Counted from the stretch's first letter, positions 29,591 to 41,018 are shown. The stretch: 64,000 nt of DNA from Onthophagus taurus (GCF_036711975.1 NC_091973.1:13268001-13332000); one strand, 5' to 3'. Numbers and translations are program-made. The notes: generated by a model not told the origin, from the sequence alone.

Positions 29591-31039
29591 ATTTTATTAT
29601 CATTTAATAAAGTTTTCTTTTAAAATTAGTTTAAATAGTTAGTTTCAAGATAGTTAGTAATTACTAACTATGTAAACTAATTAGTTTACAGTACGAAAAG
29701 TAAAATAAAGAAAGGTAGATGTCATATTTAAATGTAAGTTTAAGTTTGTTGTATAAAACAGGTTTTGAAAATAATAAAAGTTCAGTTCATCTCCAGACGT
29801 GGTTTGATTCACATGACAGCGTTTGATGTTAAAGATGATATTCACAATAACTGGGAGCTCACTGAAGCTGGAAGCGACTCCAGGTTTTCTTACGCTCGCG
29901 TAATATTGCGTATCAAATTCTCTCTGCTAATGCATTGCGCATCTCTATTTCAGATTTTTAACAGCAGAGGTGCCATCTTTGTGTAGAATTAATTATAGAG
30001 AAGAATTAATATTAAGACTTGGTTTAGTTTTAATTGTTATTCAGCGCTAGATGATTGTACATTTTTGTTTAACTAAAAGTAGAACTAACTCTATGTAACA
30101 TGGGTTTCGTTGGTGAATTTATCGATATTTGTGAGATCTATTAACGTTAGGGGTGGGGATGCGGATATCATTAATCCGTACCGCGTTTCCTCTTCCTCTT
30201 TCGTTATCGATCCATGGTGTAGTACACTGGTGTAATTTTTAGTAAAGCTTAACCGCATGGTTGTACAAGATTTTTATTGAAGAATCTCATTAATTGGTTT
30301 TGGAGATCTTCTTGTCGTAGAACAAATCGACAAGAAGATCTAAACTAATCTGGTCAATTGTTATTGGCGTGATTTGTTCCGGCGTTCCTGGTTCCGTTTT
30401 AATCAACACGGCTACACGTTTAGTAACTTAAGGTAAAAATATTCTACTAAATATTATTTTCAGGGTTCGATCTTTTAGTTGTTTTGTGCATTTTTATTGA
30501 TTTGTAAATTTGAGGACCCTGATAAATTTTCCATTCGAGTTCGAGACGCCATTTTGGACGCCCTCTAAAACAACATAGTTACATCCGTCTCAAGGCAATG
30601 TTTGTATATAAGGGGTTGTCTAGGTTTATACGCAACCATACCACAGAATAACCAGAAGTGACACTGGCGGTATCTCACCAAATCTGACGTCTTATTATTG
30701 CGAGGAAGCAAGGTATGGTTGCTATTGGTGGTAAATTAAGTTGTCTCTCTCATTCATTGTGCGTTTATCGCGCCTACGGATCCTCGCGATATGATGGCGG
30801 ATTTTAAATCGAGGTCATAAAATGAGATGCTGCCAACATCAAAAGAATCGACGTCAGTGTCACATATGGTTATTTTGTGACCATACTGCGCATTACGTAA
30901 TTGGCGGAAAATAATACCGGGAAATAATTCAAATTTTTAAAATAACGAATGCTGCTTTATGTTTAAAAAAATTTTTTTTTTATACTTTTCCTTAAGATGA
31001 GATGGAATGAAGAGTATAAAAATGTACACATTTGTTTGA
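29591..31039. other. Unidentified stretch, mostly non-coding
   Basis: No domain is recognised. A 73-residue frame at 29765-29986 has no known match. One strong hairpin stands at 30304-30341, and GCAACCATACC near 30632 is matched by GGTATGGTTGC near 30713. It could include LTR sequence of gypsy-B and a single-copy host segment. Confidence 0.35.
30304..30341. repeat. Perfect 14-bp stem hairpin
   Basis: AGATCTTCTTGTCG and CGACAAGAAGATCT flank a 10-base loop. No U-tract or gene boundary is associated. The function is unknown; it may be part of an element end. Confidence 0.7.
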
Positions 31040-31266
31040 AACAAAAAATTGTTATTGAGATATGAGATGGTGCAAAAATGCACCACTGGTAAGATAAGTG
31101 AACAACAGCACACAAAAATTTTGATTATCATTTATTAACTAAGTAATAAATTAGTCGTAAATAAATAATAATACTAATACAATTAAACTAAGATTAGAAC
31201 TAAAACTAGAACTAACACTAGAAACTTTCGGGTTTTGCCGTGCGTCTTTTAATAAAAGGTTTGACG

Positions 31267-31296
31267 TTTCGGATGCCATGTTGCAACCTTCTTCAG
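31267..31296 (-). ncRNA. Hammerhead-like core in PLE-2 tail (degenerate)
   Basis: Minus strand: CTGAAGA, a 6-bp stem II with one mismatch (GGTTGC/GCATCC), then GAAA. The mirrored copy is at 32506-32535 (+). It fits CUGANGA-stem-GAAA, but a stem III ending in U-H is not found (GACG is followed by CA), so it is probably inactive. Confidence 0.4.
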
Positions 31297-31385
31297 AAAC
31301 TGGTTCGAAGTGACGAGATCAAAAAATCGGTAACTATATATAAGTCGGAAAAACTAATTAATAATTAGTTAACGCTAATTACAAA

Positions 31386-32231
31386 CTAATTAATAACTAC
31401 TTGCGTCGCGTCCGGTGTGAGGCGGGAAGAGGTCTTCGTGTTCACCACCATCTTCCATGTTCTGCTAAGCTCCCAGCCATCCTCTCTGTTGACGTTATTT
31501 TTATGTCGGTGAATCTCTATGGCTTCTCTTGTCAGTCTTTGGTAGTATCTGTTGTCCCTAGCCAGCACCTTTGTTTGTTCGAAGTCTATTCGGTGCCCCT
31601 CTGCATGGCAATGTTCCGCAACCGCCGACTGCTGGATCTTCTTCAGCCTTACATCCCTCTCATGCTCCTTGATGCGGCACTCGACGTTGCGTCCAGTTTG
31701 ACCAACATAAACCTTCCCACAACTACAAAATAGTCGATAGACTCCCGCTCCTTTTAATGGAGTTAGTTTGTCCTTGGCTATCGGGAGTGTGTTCCGAATT
31801 TTGCTGACCGTGCCGTACCGCACTACGATGTCGTTCTTCTTGAGGTGCCTAACAATTCGTTCCGTTACACCTGAAACATAGGGAAGACAGATAAATCCAA
31901 GTGGTTTTGTACTTACCGTGTCCTCTTTCTGCTTTCGCTGCTTGATGGCCTGGTTGATGTCCCTCGAAGTGTATCCATTCTTCTGCAGCACGCCTCGTAG
32001 AAAGTGTTGCTCCTTCGTCAAGTTCTCTCCTTCACATAGTCTCGCTGCTCGCTGAAATAATGTACGGATCACGGACCTCTTCTGTTGGGGATGATGATGT
32101 GAACATGCCTGTAAATAGCTGTTGGTATGGGTCTTCTTTCGGTATACACCAAGTTCTATATCTCCATTTGTCGTCCTGGTGACCAACACATCTAGGAAAG
32201 GTAGTTTACCGAATAGACTTCGAACAAACAA
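31386..32231 (-). CDS. PLE-2 RT C-terminus and GIY-YIG endonuclease
   Basis: 281 residues, open. It starts in the late RT (KLPFLDVLVTRTTNGDIELG, VYRKKTHTNSYLQACSHHHP), passes the linker (GFICLPYVSGVTERIVRHLK, RNTLPIAKDKLTPLKGAG) and ends with the nuclease: GVYRLFCSCGKVYVGQTGRN, CRIKEHERD, AVAEHCHAEGHRIDF and REAIEIHRH. The YxDD part of the RT is missing. The last 60 residues are repeated in mirror image at 32234-32416. The Cys-Cys insert within GIY-YIG is the PLE hallmark. Confidence 0.9.
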   Translation of the reverse strand: MFVRSLFGKLPFLDVLVTRTTNGDIELGVYRKKTHTNSYLQACSHHHPQQKRSVIRTLFQRAARLCEGENLTKEQHFLRGVLQKNGYTSRDINQAIKQRKQKEDTVSTKPLGFICLPYVSGVTERIVRHLKKNDIVVRYGTVSKIRNTLPIAKDKLTPLKGAGVYRLFCSCGKVYVGQTGRNVECRIKEHERDVRLKKIQQSAVAEHCHAEGHRIDFEQTKVLARDNRYYQRLTREAIEIHRHKNNVNREDGWELSRTWKMVVNTKTSSRLTPDATQVVIN

Positions 32232-32751
32232 AGGTGCTGGCTAGGGACAACAGATACTACCAAAGACTGACAAGAGAAGCCATAGAGATTCACCGACATA
32301 AAAATAACTTCAACAAAGAGGATGGCTGGGAGCTTAGCAGAACATGGAAGATGGTGGTGAACACGAAGACCTCTTCCCGCCTCACACCGGACGCGACGCA
32401 ATTAGTTATTAATTAGTTTGTAATTAGCGTTAACTGATTATTAATTAGTTTTTCCGACTTATATATAGTTACCGATTTTTTGATCTCGTCACTTCGAACC
32501 AGTTTCTGAAGAAGGTTGCAACATGGCATCCGAAACGTCAAACCTTTTATTAAAAGACGCACGGCAAAACCCGAAAGTTTCTAGTGTTAGTTCTAGTTTT
32601 AGTTCTAATCTTAGTTTAATTCACACCGGCCGTGAAAGCCTTCGTACTTATAATACTAATACAACATTATACTAACAAATACCTACTTTAGTATAAAGTT
32701 TAATATAAAAAATATTTAAACTAAAATTGGTGCAAAAACGCACCAATGGGA

Positions 32752-33260
32752 TTAACAGTATAACGATTTATTGTGATAGACCGTAAAACACTCTACATGT
32801 AAATGAACATTACACTTACTACACATATATATAGTATGTTTATGGCATATTTTACATCTTCTACGAGCTTTAGAGGCGTGATTCTTTATTAAATGGCCAT
32901 TGGAAGATTCAAATTCTCTGTTTGACCTCGTGTTTCGTTCAGTATTAGGTGTTGCGTTTTCACATTTCATTAGTCGAACTGCAATATGTGATTTAAAATC
33001 CAATTGTACCATTTTAGTATTATTGACAGTATGTATTGTATAATTTCCACGCGTTTATTATGACACTATCCAATGAATTAATAAATAGTGGCCACCACCA
33101 CTTCTTTCCTAATACTCTTGTTCTATAGTTGGCTTTCCGTTATCGTCTAAATCTACACCACCCATGAATTTATTATATTCTGATATCGCATAAGGTTGAT
33201 TAACTAGGTGTTTCCTTTTGTTTCTTTCTGTTGTACCTCTTAATTGATTGTATTGGCTCC
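32752..33260 (-). pseudogene. piggyBac transposase C-terminal part
   Basis: Degenerate reading from 33400 down includes AYDT..., VTVITNHLNVEPIQ-like wording, then QPYAISEYNKFMGGVDLDDN. An open 86-residue frame ends with the Cys-rich domain RRRCKICHKHTIYMCSKC and LHVECFTVYHN. This RING/PHD-like domain binds transposon ends in piggyBac. Several stops and frameshifts break the part before 33012. Confidence 0.75.
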
Positions 33261-33480
33261 ACATTCAAATGGTTAGTAATTACAGTGACAATGGAGTTAT
33301 CATTCAATCGTACTAAAGAAATTTTTGAACAGGTATCATAAGCTGTATCAAAAAAACCTCTTTCGTTCTTTGAAGTACATTTTATGTTTTTTAACGGACA
33401 ATTTCTGACTTTTTTTCCATTTTATATCAAATCTATTTTCTTTTTCCTTCATAAGACGGCGTTGTTTCACCGCGAGGAAT

Positions 33481-33825
33481 TCATCGTCTGAGGAATTGTA
33501 TTCGTCTGCATTGGGTACTTGTACTTCGTAAGTACCGGCGATGTCTGTCCTGAGGACAATTCGTAGACGTTAAATTTTCGTCGTCTATACACTCCTCATC
33601 TGTTAGGTAGTCAACCGGAGGAGGAATATAAACAGCATCCACGACGGCTAAAGTCAATATCGAATAAAAATAAATTTTAAACCACAACAAAATAATATAA
33701 GAATTACCTCCCTTTCTCTCTATTTCCAGTTCATTAACAATTTCTTCTAGAGAAGCATCTAATTCCCTTTTTGTGAGAAACCGAGACATTTTGCACAAAA
33801 ACACACTCTTAACGCAGTATTCCAT
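33481..33825 (-). pseudogene. piggyBac transposase N-terminal part
   Basis: The frame begins near MSRFLTKRELDASLEEIVNE and continues to VDAVYIPPPVDYLTDEECID, the acidic N-terminal region usual in piggyBac transposases. A stretch with AATATAAGAATTAC and hydrophobic coding between the two parts (about 33650-33710) could be an intron with GT...AG-like ends, but I could not settle it. The catalytic DDD core that should follow is absent. Confidence 0.6.
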
Positions 33826-34379
33826 AAATGACTAAATTCGTTCGGAACTTCACCTAACAGACGCGTCTAAACTGGTTTCAAATAATACGAAAGATGATGC
33901 AATCCTTATATCTCTTCATACATCGTCCCAATGGTGCGTTTTTGCACCATTAATGTTTCAAGTCGTATTTTCAGAATCCATATTTTTATTTCGCGTTTCA
34001 AGATATATATGAGGAAAGTATACACTAAAAACTTGCAAATGAAAAAATTTTGACGAATTTTATGCACTAAAAATAGTTTTATTTTCATTGTATATTTTGA
34101 ACAGAAATGTTCAATAGAAAAGAATTGATGTAAATATGGTTTAAATAGCAAGAATTATGAAATATTTTAATATGTATAGCCTAACAACCTTATACTGTTA
34201 TCGTACAAACAGCTAACACCTTTAAATTTGGAAATGTATGGCTGTAAAATAATTTTAAAAACGCTAGTGCGTTTTTACACCAGTGGGACTAAATGGGTTA
34301 ATATATTTAGTGTGGTATATAATTAACTGCGATAGGAAAACGGAAAATAATTCAACTTAATTTTTGATATAAATTCACT

Positions 34380-36842
34380 TATCACAAAATAATTGAGGAA
34401 AACTAAAGTAGTAATTGATTTATGTTATACCAGAGAAGACACTTCAGCTCTCACTAAACATGGCCTTGAGAATGACCTTAAAATCAAAGTATTGCAGTAT
34501 AGGAACCTATGTATATGTTACCGGCAATCTGTATAATTCGGTATTATATACAATACCTAGGCAATTTATAGAATACCTAAAACGTTTAGGTAATATATGA
34601 AATATTATTAATTTTATACTTTGCCTAGGTATTCTATAAAATACCGAAAGTAAGAATAAATAAATATATTTTTTTACTTACTCAATTCTGAGAGGCCAGT
34701 AGGTAGAGCTACGTCTTGTTTTTACAAAATTATTTTGTTTCCTAAGTTTTTAATACATATTACTTGATTACTTATAAGCAAATGACATTATGTTAGTTAA
34801 CCCAGAAAAATTTTAAGTGTAATGTAATTTAATTGTGATTTTACTGTAGTTACAGAAAGGTACTAGACTTCTTTTTTCTGTACAATAACTTATAGATTAT
34901 AAAAAGTTTATTATGAGTAAAAATTGATAAATACAGACCAAAATCTATTTATTTTACACATTGCCGGTCGACCAACAGGTACTCTATGTAATCCCTAAGA
35001 ATTGTATACATTACCTAGGTAAAGTATCTAAGGGACAATAATCTTCATAATATTTCATACATTGCCTAGTAATCCCAGGTATTTTATACATTACCTAGGC
35101 ATTGTATAGAGTACCCGAATTATACAGATTGACGGTAACATATATAAAACTTGTGTCCAAGGTAGATGAATGAATGTAAGGTATACTTACGCGCAGAAAG
35201 TGATGATGCGCGGAAGCCAATTAATGGCGCGATTTTTAAAAGGTTAATGAGAAGCGAGTAACCCAATATACATTACTGGATTTAATTACGTTACTCAAAA
35301 ATAAATTAAAATCATTCAAAGAGCACATAACACGCGTTTGTCAATCATCTCCACACACAAAATAAAATCTTTCTTTTAACACTCATATCTTAAATAACTA
35401 TTCTATAAGTAGAAAGGTAAAATAAAACCAGCTTATTATCTTAAAAATTTCGGCATATATTAAGGTTAGCAGTCCCTCTTAAAAATCGATGTTTTTTTTT
35501 ATCGGTAGGAAATGACTCAAAAGATGCGTTAATGAGTGCGCAAAAATCCAGTACTTACCGAAAAATCACTTTAAAGTTGCGATTTGACGTTTCTTTTTGG
35601 AAGTTAAAAGCAATGTTAAATATGCATTTTCGTATTAGATAGCAACAAACTTGTATCCGTAATTTTCTATCTACTTTCTTAGCTGATATCTTTCTTATTA
35701 TTACGCTTAATTCTTTCTCTATCTAAAACCGGTCTTTGTCTGTCGATAAGTAATACTAAGATCAATCTGTACTTAAAGTACAAAGCGGTGGCTCTGTACT
35801 TAGATTAAATAGCTTAAAATTACCAAACTTCAAGCCTTTGTGCAATTGTTATCAAACCGAATTTTAAAAAACTATTATAACATTCAGAAAGAGCGCTCTT
35901 TAAATTATCTTAATCCGGGTTTTCGTTGGTAAATATCTATCGGCGTAATGCTTAAATCGCCCTTAATATACATCCCTACACGCAAACACGCTTAATTACT
36001 ATTCCTTTAACCAACTTTCTTATTTGATAGGGAGAAAACTATAAAAGTATAGATCTATCCTATCTACAATTTTTTGCTCTTTCTAATGGTGTATAACACG
36101 CGGCGATCGCTGCTTGGTTATAGGGGTTTTTCCTGGTGATATAAGAAAGTCATTGATCCCAACAATGTTTAAAAGTAGCTAAAACGTGTGAATTTGGTAA
36201 TTTTTTAACAAAAACGTCCAAAAATAGTTTTCCTCATATCAAATAAGAAAGTTGTTTAGAGGTAGAGCAATTAAACGTTTCTGTATATAGAGATGTATAT
36301 TAAAGGTGATTTAACCATGATGCTAATAGATATTGACCAACAAAAACCCGGATTAAGATATTTGAAGGAGCGTTCTTTCTGATTGTGAACACAGTTTTTT
36401 AAAGTTTGGTAATATTAAGCTTAATATCAACATATCGGCAAACGAGGACCGACGATTTCATAGAGAAAGAATCAAGCTTTCAAATGGTGCATTTAGTTTT
36501 CCGCTATCTCTAATAATAAGAAAGGTATCAGCTAATAAAATAGATAGGAAATTACGGGTAAAAGTTTGTTGTTGGAAGGTTTGTTGCTATCGTCACATGG
36601 GTTATTAATTTATTTTTATTTTGTAACCATGTATAAACATGTCTTTTTTAATAACTATTTTAATTTAAGTAAACTACTATTAAATAAGCTACTATACTTA
36701 TTTATCATTTATATTTACAACATAAAGATATTTCAGTCGTTTGACAGATCAATTGATACACAATCTATTAACACAAAGTGTATTAACACACATTTGGTAG
36801 AAACAATTCTATCTAACGACAGGTAATTATCGTTATGCATTG
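34380..36842. repeat. Duplicated block, copy 1 (partner 51778-53802)
   Basis: Both copies start with CACAAAATAATTGAGG and end with GACAGGTAATT, in the same orientation, with few mismatches. Copy 1 has the 624-bp MITE at 34517-35140. Copy 2 has about 65 bp of extra GC-rich sequence (51875-51940). Most of the block is the foldback described separately. No coding sequence is recognised. Confidence 0.85.
34517..35140. mobile_element. 624-bp MITE with 45-bp inverted ends; empty site present in copy 2
   Basis: GTTACCGGCAATCTGTATAA at the left is mirrored by TTATACAGATTGACGGTAAC at the right, with matching for about 45 bp. The interior repeats CCTAGG-centred words and has no coding capacity. At 51960-51975 the duplicate block reads straight through CCTATGTATATAAAAC, so the insertion is dated after the duplication and the target duplication is TATAT (5 bp). 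Confidence 0.88.
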
Positions 36843-37135
36843 ATAGCCTAAGAAATAAGGTTTTCATCCGAAAATATGTTGTAATCTCAAGAAGTTTAGT
36901 GAAAATAATTTTTTATTTAGTGCGTGGGTATAAATTAAACAATTTCAAGTTAGGATTTAATACGAAAATGCATATTTAACAGTGCTTTTAACTTCCAAAA
37001 AGAAACGTCAAATCGCAACTTTAAAGTGATTTTTCGGTAAGTACTGCACTTTTGCGCACTTTTTTTTATCATTAACACATCTTTTGAGTCAGTTACTACC
37101 AATTAAAAAAAAAATCATCGATTTTTAAGGGGACA
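35465..37135. repeat. Giant foldback (inverted arms about 0.6-0.9 kb)
   Basis: The left arm (about 35465-36035) and right arm (about 36235-37135) are reverse complements with indels: AGCAGTCCCTCTTAAAAATC pairs with the stretch near 37130, TTGACGTTTCTTTTTGGAAG with 36990, CCGGGTTTTCGTTGGT with 36345, and CTTTCTTATTTGATA with 36240. Copy 2 (52290-53800) lacks the outer right arm. No ORF is recognised. It may be a foldback transposon or a piece of tandem satellite. Confidence 0.8.
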
Positions 37136-37214
37136 GCTATTCTTTAATTATTCCAAAATTTCTTAATTTTATTTTTTCTTTGTACGTTATTAATACTAAA
37201 TTTTTTGCTTTAAA

Positions 37215-37770
37215 TCATGAAGTCTTATACATACAGGACATGATTCTTACTATTTGTGTGATCACTTCTTCAGGTAGACTCGATGATTGTGTAACCATGT
37301 CCGCCACTCTTTTAAAAATAAATAGTTCCGTTGACAACGATTTTTTATGATACTTATTAAATGCATGCCAGATTTCTTTTACCAATATGTACAATTCTTC
37401 TTTTGGGTATAACAAGTGTCCTTTTAATAATGTATGTGTCCATGAAAATTCCTTCTTGTTAATATTCATTTCCTGCTCTAGGTACAATTGATATTTGCTT
37501 TCGTATTTGAAGGCTACAACTCGTCTTCTACCTCAAAATCTTCATTTTCTACCTAAAATTCGTCAAAATTCTCTAACAGTTGAAGGTAATCGTCTTGATT
37601 CTGTAATTCTGTAACGAATGAAGTAATACTGGCCACAATATCTTCCTCTGGTTTGCCAACTTGGGTTTGATTCTGTTTTACAACATTCAAATTGCCCATG
37701 AAGTCAGTCACAAACATCCTTGTGGAGTCCGGTTCACAACAGCGAGTAGAACGCACACGTAGTGTTGTGT
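37215..37770 (-). pseudogene. Unidentified coding-like remnant
   Basis: Two minus-strand frames (37756-37553, 68 codons; 37487-37215, 91 codons) are joined by acidic wording (LLENFDEF, VENEDFEVEDEL across a stop). The second has EEVITQIVRIMSCMYKTS and helical sequence. I do not recognise the family. It lies just beyond the foldback, so it may be decayed transposon coding. Confidence 0.3.
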
Positions 37771-38210
37771 CCCAGCTTAATCGAGTACTTTAGGTGGTTT
37801 ATCTTTGGTTGAGAATTATTATTTTTCGCTTATTGGCATAAAGGTTAGTACCGATTCTTTCGGTCTACTTTTTTCAAAGGGTTCAGTTTTGGTTTCTCTA
37901 CTAATTGAATTTTTACGAATTGGTTGGTTACATTAATTCTCCTGGTTTATGATGGTTGACCTTGAGTGCTAGTCGGAGCAGCGGGGATGGCCGAAGAGGC
38001 CGGGTCCAAGGTCTATAGAACATAAGGTTACCTAATTCTCTATACCTCTGTAGTATCGATTATTACCCCGCAGATTGATGTCACTGGTTCGATACAGTCA
38101 GAGTAAAAGATAGCCTATACGTGCCTATACAGTGGTACAGTCTATATAAAATATTTAAACCTCGCTTCGTGTTGTGTTGTTCATAAAACCAGCTACTTCA
38201 CTGACCCACC
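37771..38210. other. Upstream leader of the next LINE, no gene
   Basis: Non-coding DNA with CCGAAGAGGCCGGGTCCAAG near 37990. It may be the 5' leader of the LINE whose ORF1 begins near 38211. No target duplication was found. Confidence 0.35.
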
Positions 38211-39179
38211 TTGCCTCTCAGAGGAGGAGAATCGGCATTGGGTAAACTTATGTTCTATAGACCTTCGCCCGGGTCTACTGCAGAGTTGGGCCAGTTGGTT
38301 GACCTCACAGCAGAGAAGCATGTTGATGTCGCGACGATTATTTCCGTGGACGGAGGTATGCGAACGAATTATTCTACTGTTGTCAAATCGTTAAGCACAA
38401 ATACCGAAAGTAATTCGTCATTTGCTTCGGTACTAACAAAAGGCGTAAAAAACAATTTCCCTGATAGAGAACAAGCAATAATTTTTGATGCAATTGAGGG
38501 TAATCAAAAAAATTATTTTATAATAGGGGTCGGTCAGTTAATCAGTCCGCGTAATGTTTTGTTGGCATCGCGGGTATCAAACAATATAATATGCATCTGA
38601 CGCGTCTGCTGGTGGAAACCTTCGTAAAAGAACAACAGGGAATTATGTTAAATAAGCAATTTATAAAGGCCAGACGTTTATCTCCTGCCAAACGAATAAT
38701 TATCTCAAACGTATCCCCCTGCACACCTCACGAGGTGATAGATCGTGAATTAAAACAAATGGGATTAAAAGTCGTCTGTCCAATTAATTTTATTGGTGCG
38801 GGAGTTAACAACTCGGAATATAAACACGTCCTTAGTTTTAAACGTCAGGTTTATATTATTTTGGAGGAGTCGGATCCTTGGCCTGACTGCTCTTATTGAA
38901 TATAAACAAAATCATTTTAGAGTCTTTTTATTAACTGATGAATTAAGATGTATTGCTTGCAAAAGTTTAGGGCACGTGGCTAGGAAGTGTCCTGTCAACA
39001 ATGGAAACATATCTTCGGCAACTACTATAATTGCCGATATTCAGGTCCACGCTGGTGACAATACTGCTAAACATCTGGACAAGACACCAACCAGCACAGA
39101 ATCAGAGGAGAGTACAATCCTCCCTATTAAAACTAAAATACGACAGGTAGAACCATTGAGACACTCAAAGAATAAGTAA
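38211..39179 (+). pseudogene. I/LOA-group LINE ORF1, broken into three frames
   Basis: 38211-38600 gives ELGQLVDLTAEKHV and AIIFDAIEGNQKNYFIIGVG. 38591-38899 gives AKRIIISNVSPCTPHEVIDR, INFIGAGVNNSEYKHVLSF and KRQVYIILEES. 38793-39179 ends with a zinc knuckle CIACKSLGHVARKC. The blocks appear in the right order for a LINE gag, with two frameshifts. The acidic tail (TSTESEESTILP) follows. The copy is not functional. Confidence 0.7.
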
Positions 39180-39804
39180 GCGAATCAACCCCCAGAGGAC
39201 AAGCAGTCGATTATAATGACTGAAAGTCCAAAACATTTGCCAGAATGAAATTTCCTCTACTTCTGGATCTGAATCATTAATCAGTGACAGTAATCTAGAC
39301 GTCGGTCCTCACAGCGCAGATACAAAAGTTGTGGATGACAGAAAATTCAAAAAAACAAGACGGACGTAAGCAGGGATGATTCACATCTGTATACAGAGTT
39401 ACAACGAATTTTTAATGATGATATTTAAGTTATTAATTATGAAAAGTTTTATAAGATTCTAAAGGAGGTCAAAGGCAAACAGGAAGCACATCTGGTTGTC
39501 TTATCATACACTAACGATTTGGACTCCTTTTTGGAGGTATTGATGAATGCTATTAGACCAGCGGAAAGACCATTAAGTCGATAGCTGTAATAAAGATTTA
39601 TTTCTCTCTGCTATTAGAATAGTTAAAAGCAATACATTAAAGGGAAGAATGAAACGGTTGGCAAAAAAAAATAAAGCCTTTTCACAAGGTGATGTGTATC
39701 TTAGCACTTCCCAGGAAGAATATTCAACAGACACATCTGCCGGGATTCTTTTATAAAAACTTTTACTTACTTTATTTAATTAAAAACAAAATAAAGAAAA
39801 AGGA
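39180..39804 (+). pseudogene. Decayed ORF1 end and spacer
   Basis: Frame fragments such as ILKEVKGKQEAHLVVLSYTN and FLEVLMNAIRPAERPLSR look like the C-terminal part of the LINE ORF1, followed by stops and an AT-rich spacer to the endonuclease ORF. Confidence 0.4.
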
Positions 39805-41018
39805 ATGATCGGTGGTAAGAATTCAAAACTCAAGATTCTACAATGGAATTGTCAATCTGCTCTTGCAAAAAGAGAAAGTATCGACTTCTTATTATCGGAA
39901 TGTTCTACTGACATTGCAATGTTTTCAGAAATTTGGTATAGAGATGGCAGTAGTGTTACGAATAGACATTTTGACATCATACGGAAAGACAGAAACGTTA
40001 CCCCGGTTACGGCGGGGTTGCAATATTTGTTAAAAAAGGTCTCCAATATAAAATATTATCATTTAGTACGCAAATAAAACGAACTAGACGTTTGCGGAAT
40101 TACATTGATGCAGTCGAATATATCAATTGTGTCAATTTATCGAACTAGTGACTGCCGGATATCCTTAGAAGATTATCTACGAGTAGTGTCTGAGGTGCCG
40201 TTTCCTTGCATTGTTGGTGGGGATTTCAATGCTCATCAACAATGCTTTGGTTCACACATAAATGATAACGCGGGCAATGTTTTGGTAAAAGCTATCGATG
40301 AGGTGGGCCTTGTTTACTTGGATTATGGATCACCAACACGTTTAACCCATCCTGGTCAAGGACTATCTGCAGTCGATTTAACTTTGGTATCATCCCCGAT
40401 CGCTCCTAGAATCACATGGGAAGTCTTAAACGACTCCTATACATCCAACCATTTTCCACCATTTTCATAATGATGACGCTCTTACTCAACTACGATAAGA
40501 ATTCAGTACAGCCATCAAGAAAATGGAAAATTGACACAAATAAATTTTCGGATTACTCAAAACATATTAAGCAAACGCTAAGAGACTCCTCTTTTCCGAA
40601 TGATGTGGAACAAAAATATGATTTTGTCATTGAATGTATACATTCTGCCTCGGACAAAGTGCTTTCGAAGAGAAAGCCATTCAAAATCAAAAATTGTAGG
40701 CCTCCTATTCCTTGGTGGGATAAAGACTGCCAAAGAGTAGTTGATCAGAGAAGAGTTCTTCTAAATGAATACAAGGCAAACCGAACGTTGGAGGGTTATT
40801 TGAAGTATAAAGAAAGCATGACGTACTCTAAAAAACTCTTAAAACAAAAGAAGAGGTGCGGTTGGCAACGATACTGTGAAAATCTCAATCAGAATACTTC
40901 TGCAGCAGAAATCTGGAAGTCCATAAAAGCTTTTAAGAGGACGTTTGTGGGACGAAATACTCCACCTCCGAAATTTGTAGGCAAGGTATTTCATGATTTA
41001 ACACCTCAGCCTAGATGA
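39805..41018 (+). pseudogene. I/LOA-group LINE ORF2, endonuclease part only
   Basis: The APE-type endonuclease begins LKILQWNCQSALAKRESIDF, with MFSEIWYR (E), then after a frameshift SIYRTSDCRIS, PCIVGGDFNAHQQCFG and AVDLTLVSSPIAPRITW. The linker follows with RPPIPWWDKDCQRVVDQRR and NTSAAEIWKSIKAFKR. It ends at about 41018, before any RT motif, and abuts PLE sequence. At least two frameshifts occur. Confidence 0.8.

Larger units (their letters stand above)
31183..32650 (-). mobile_element. Palindromic Penelope-like element PLE-2 with 14-bp target duplication
   Basis: TAATACTAATACAA flanks the insertion at 31169-31182 and 32651-32664. The minus-strand body carries RT end and GIY-YIG (32231-31386). 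From about 32222 to 32625 the last part of the same element appears again in plus orientation, so the insertion is a head-to-head fusion of a longer and a shorter copy. Such inverted joins are known for PLEs. A further 30 bp (CACCGGCCGTGAAAGCC...) follow on the right only. Confidence 0.88.
31040..34311 (-). mobile_element. piggyBac element with deleted core, split by PLE-2
   Basis: The right end has a TTAA at 34308-34311 after GGGACTAAATGGG. N-terminal (33825-33481) and C-terminal (33260-32752) transposase parts face the same way, but the catalytic core is lost. Palindromes of type GGTGCAAAAACGCACC stand symmetrically: terminal at 31069-31084 and 34266-34281, subterminal at 32729-32744 and 33933-33948. 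PLE-2 sits between the left two. The exact left end is not resolved. Confidence 0.75.

Noticed and set aside
31267-31296. Fully active hammerhead in the PLE-2 tail
   Set aside because: CUGANGA, stem II and GAAA are present, but the expected A-U pair and U-H cleavage site after stem III are not; kept only as a degenerate motif.
31401-31733. Plus-strand 110-codon frame and its twin at 32401-32192
   Set aside because: Both are antisense to the PLE-2 nuclease.
33650-33710. Intron in the piggyBac N-terminal part
   Set aside because: The borders were not convincing by eye and the frame is otherwise open; left as a remark.
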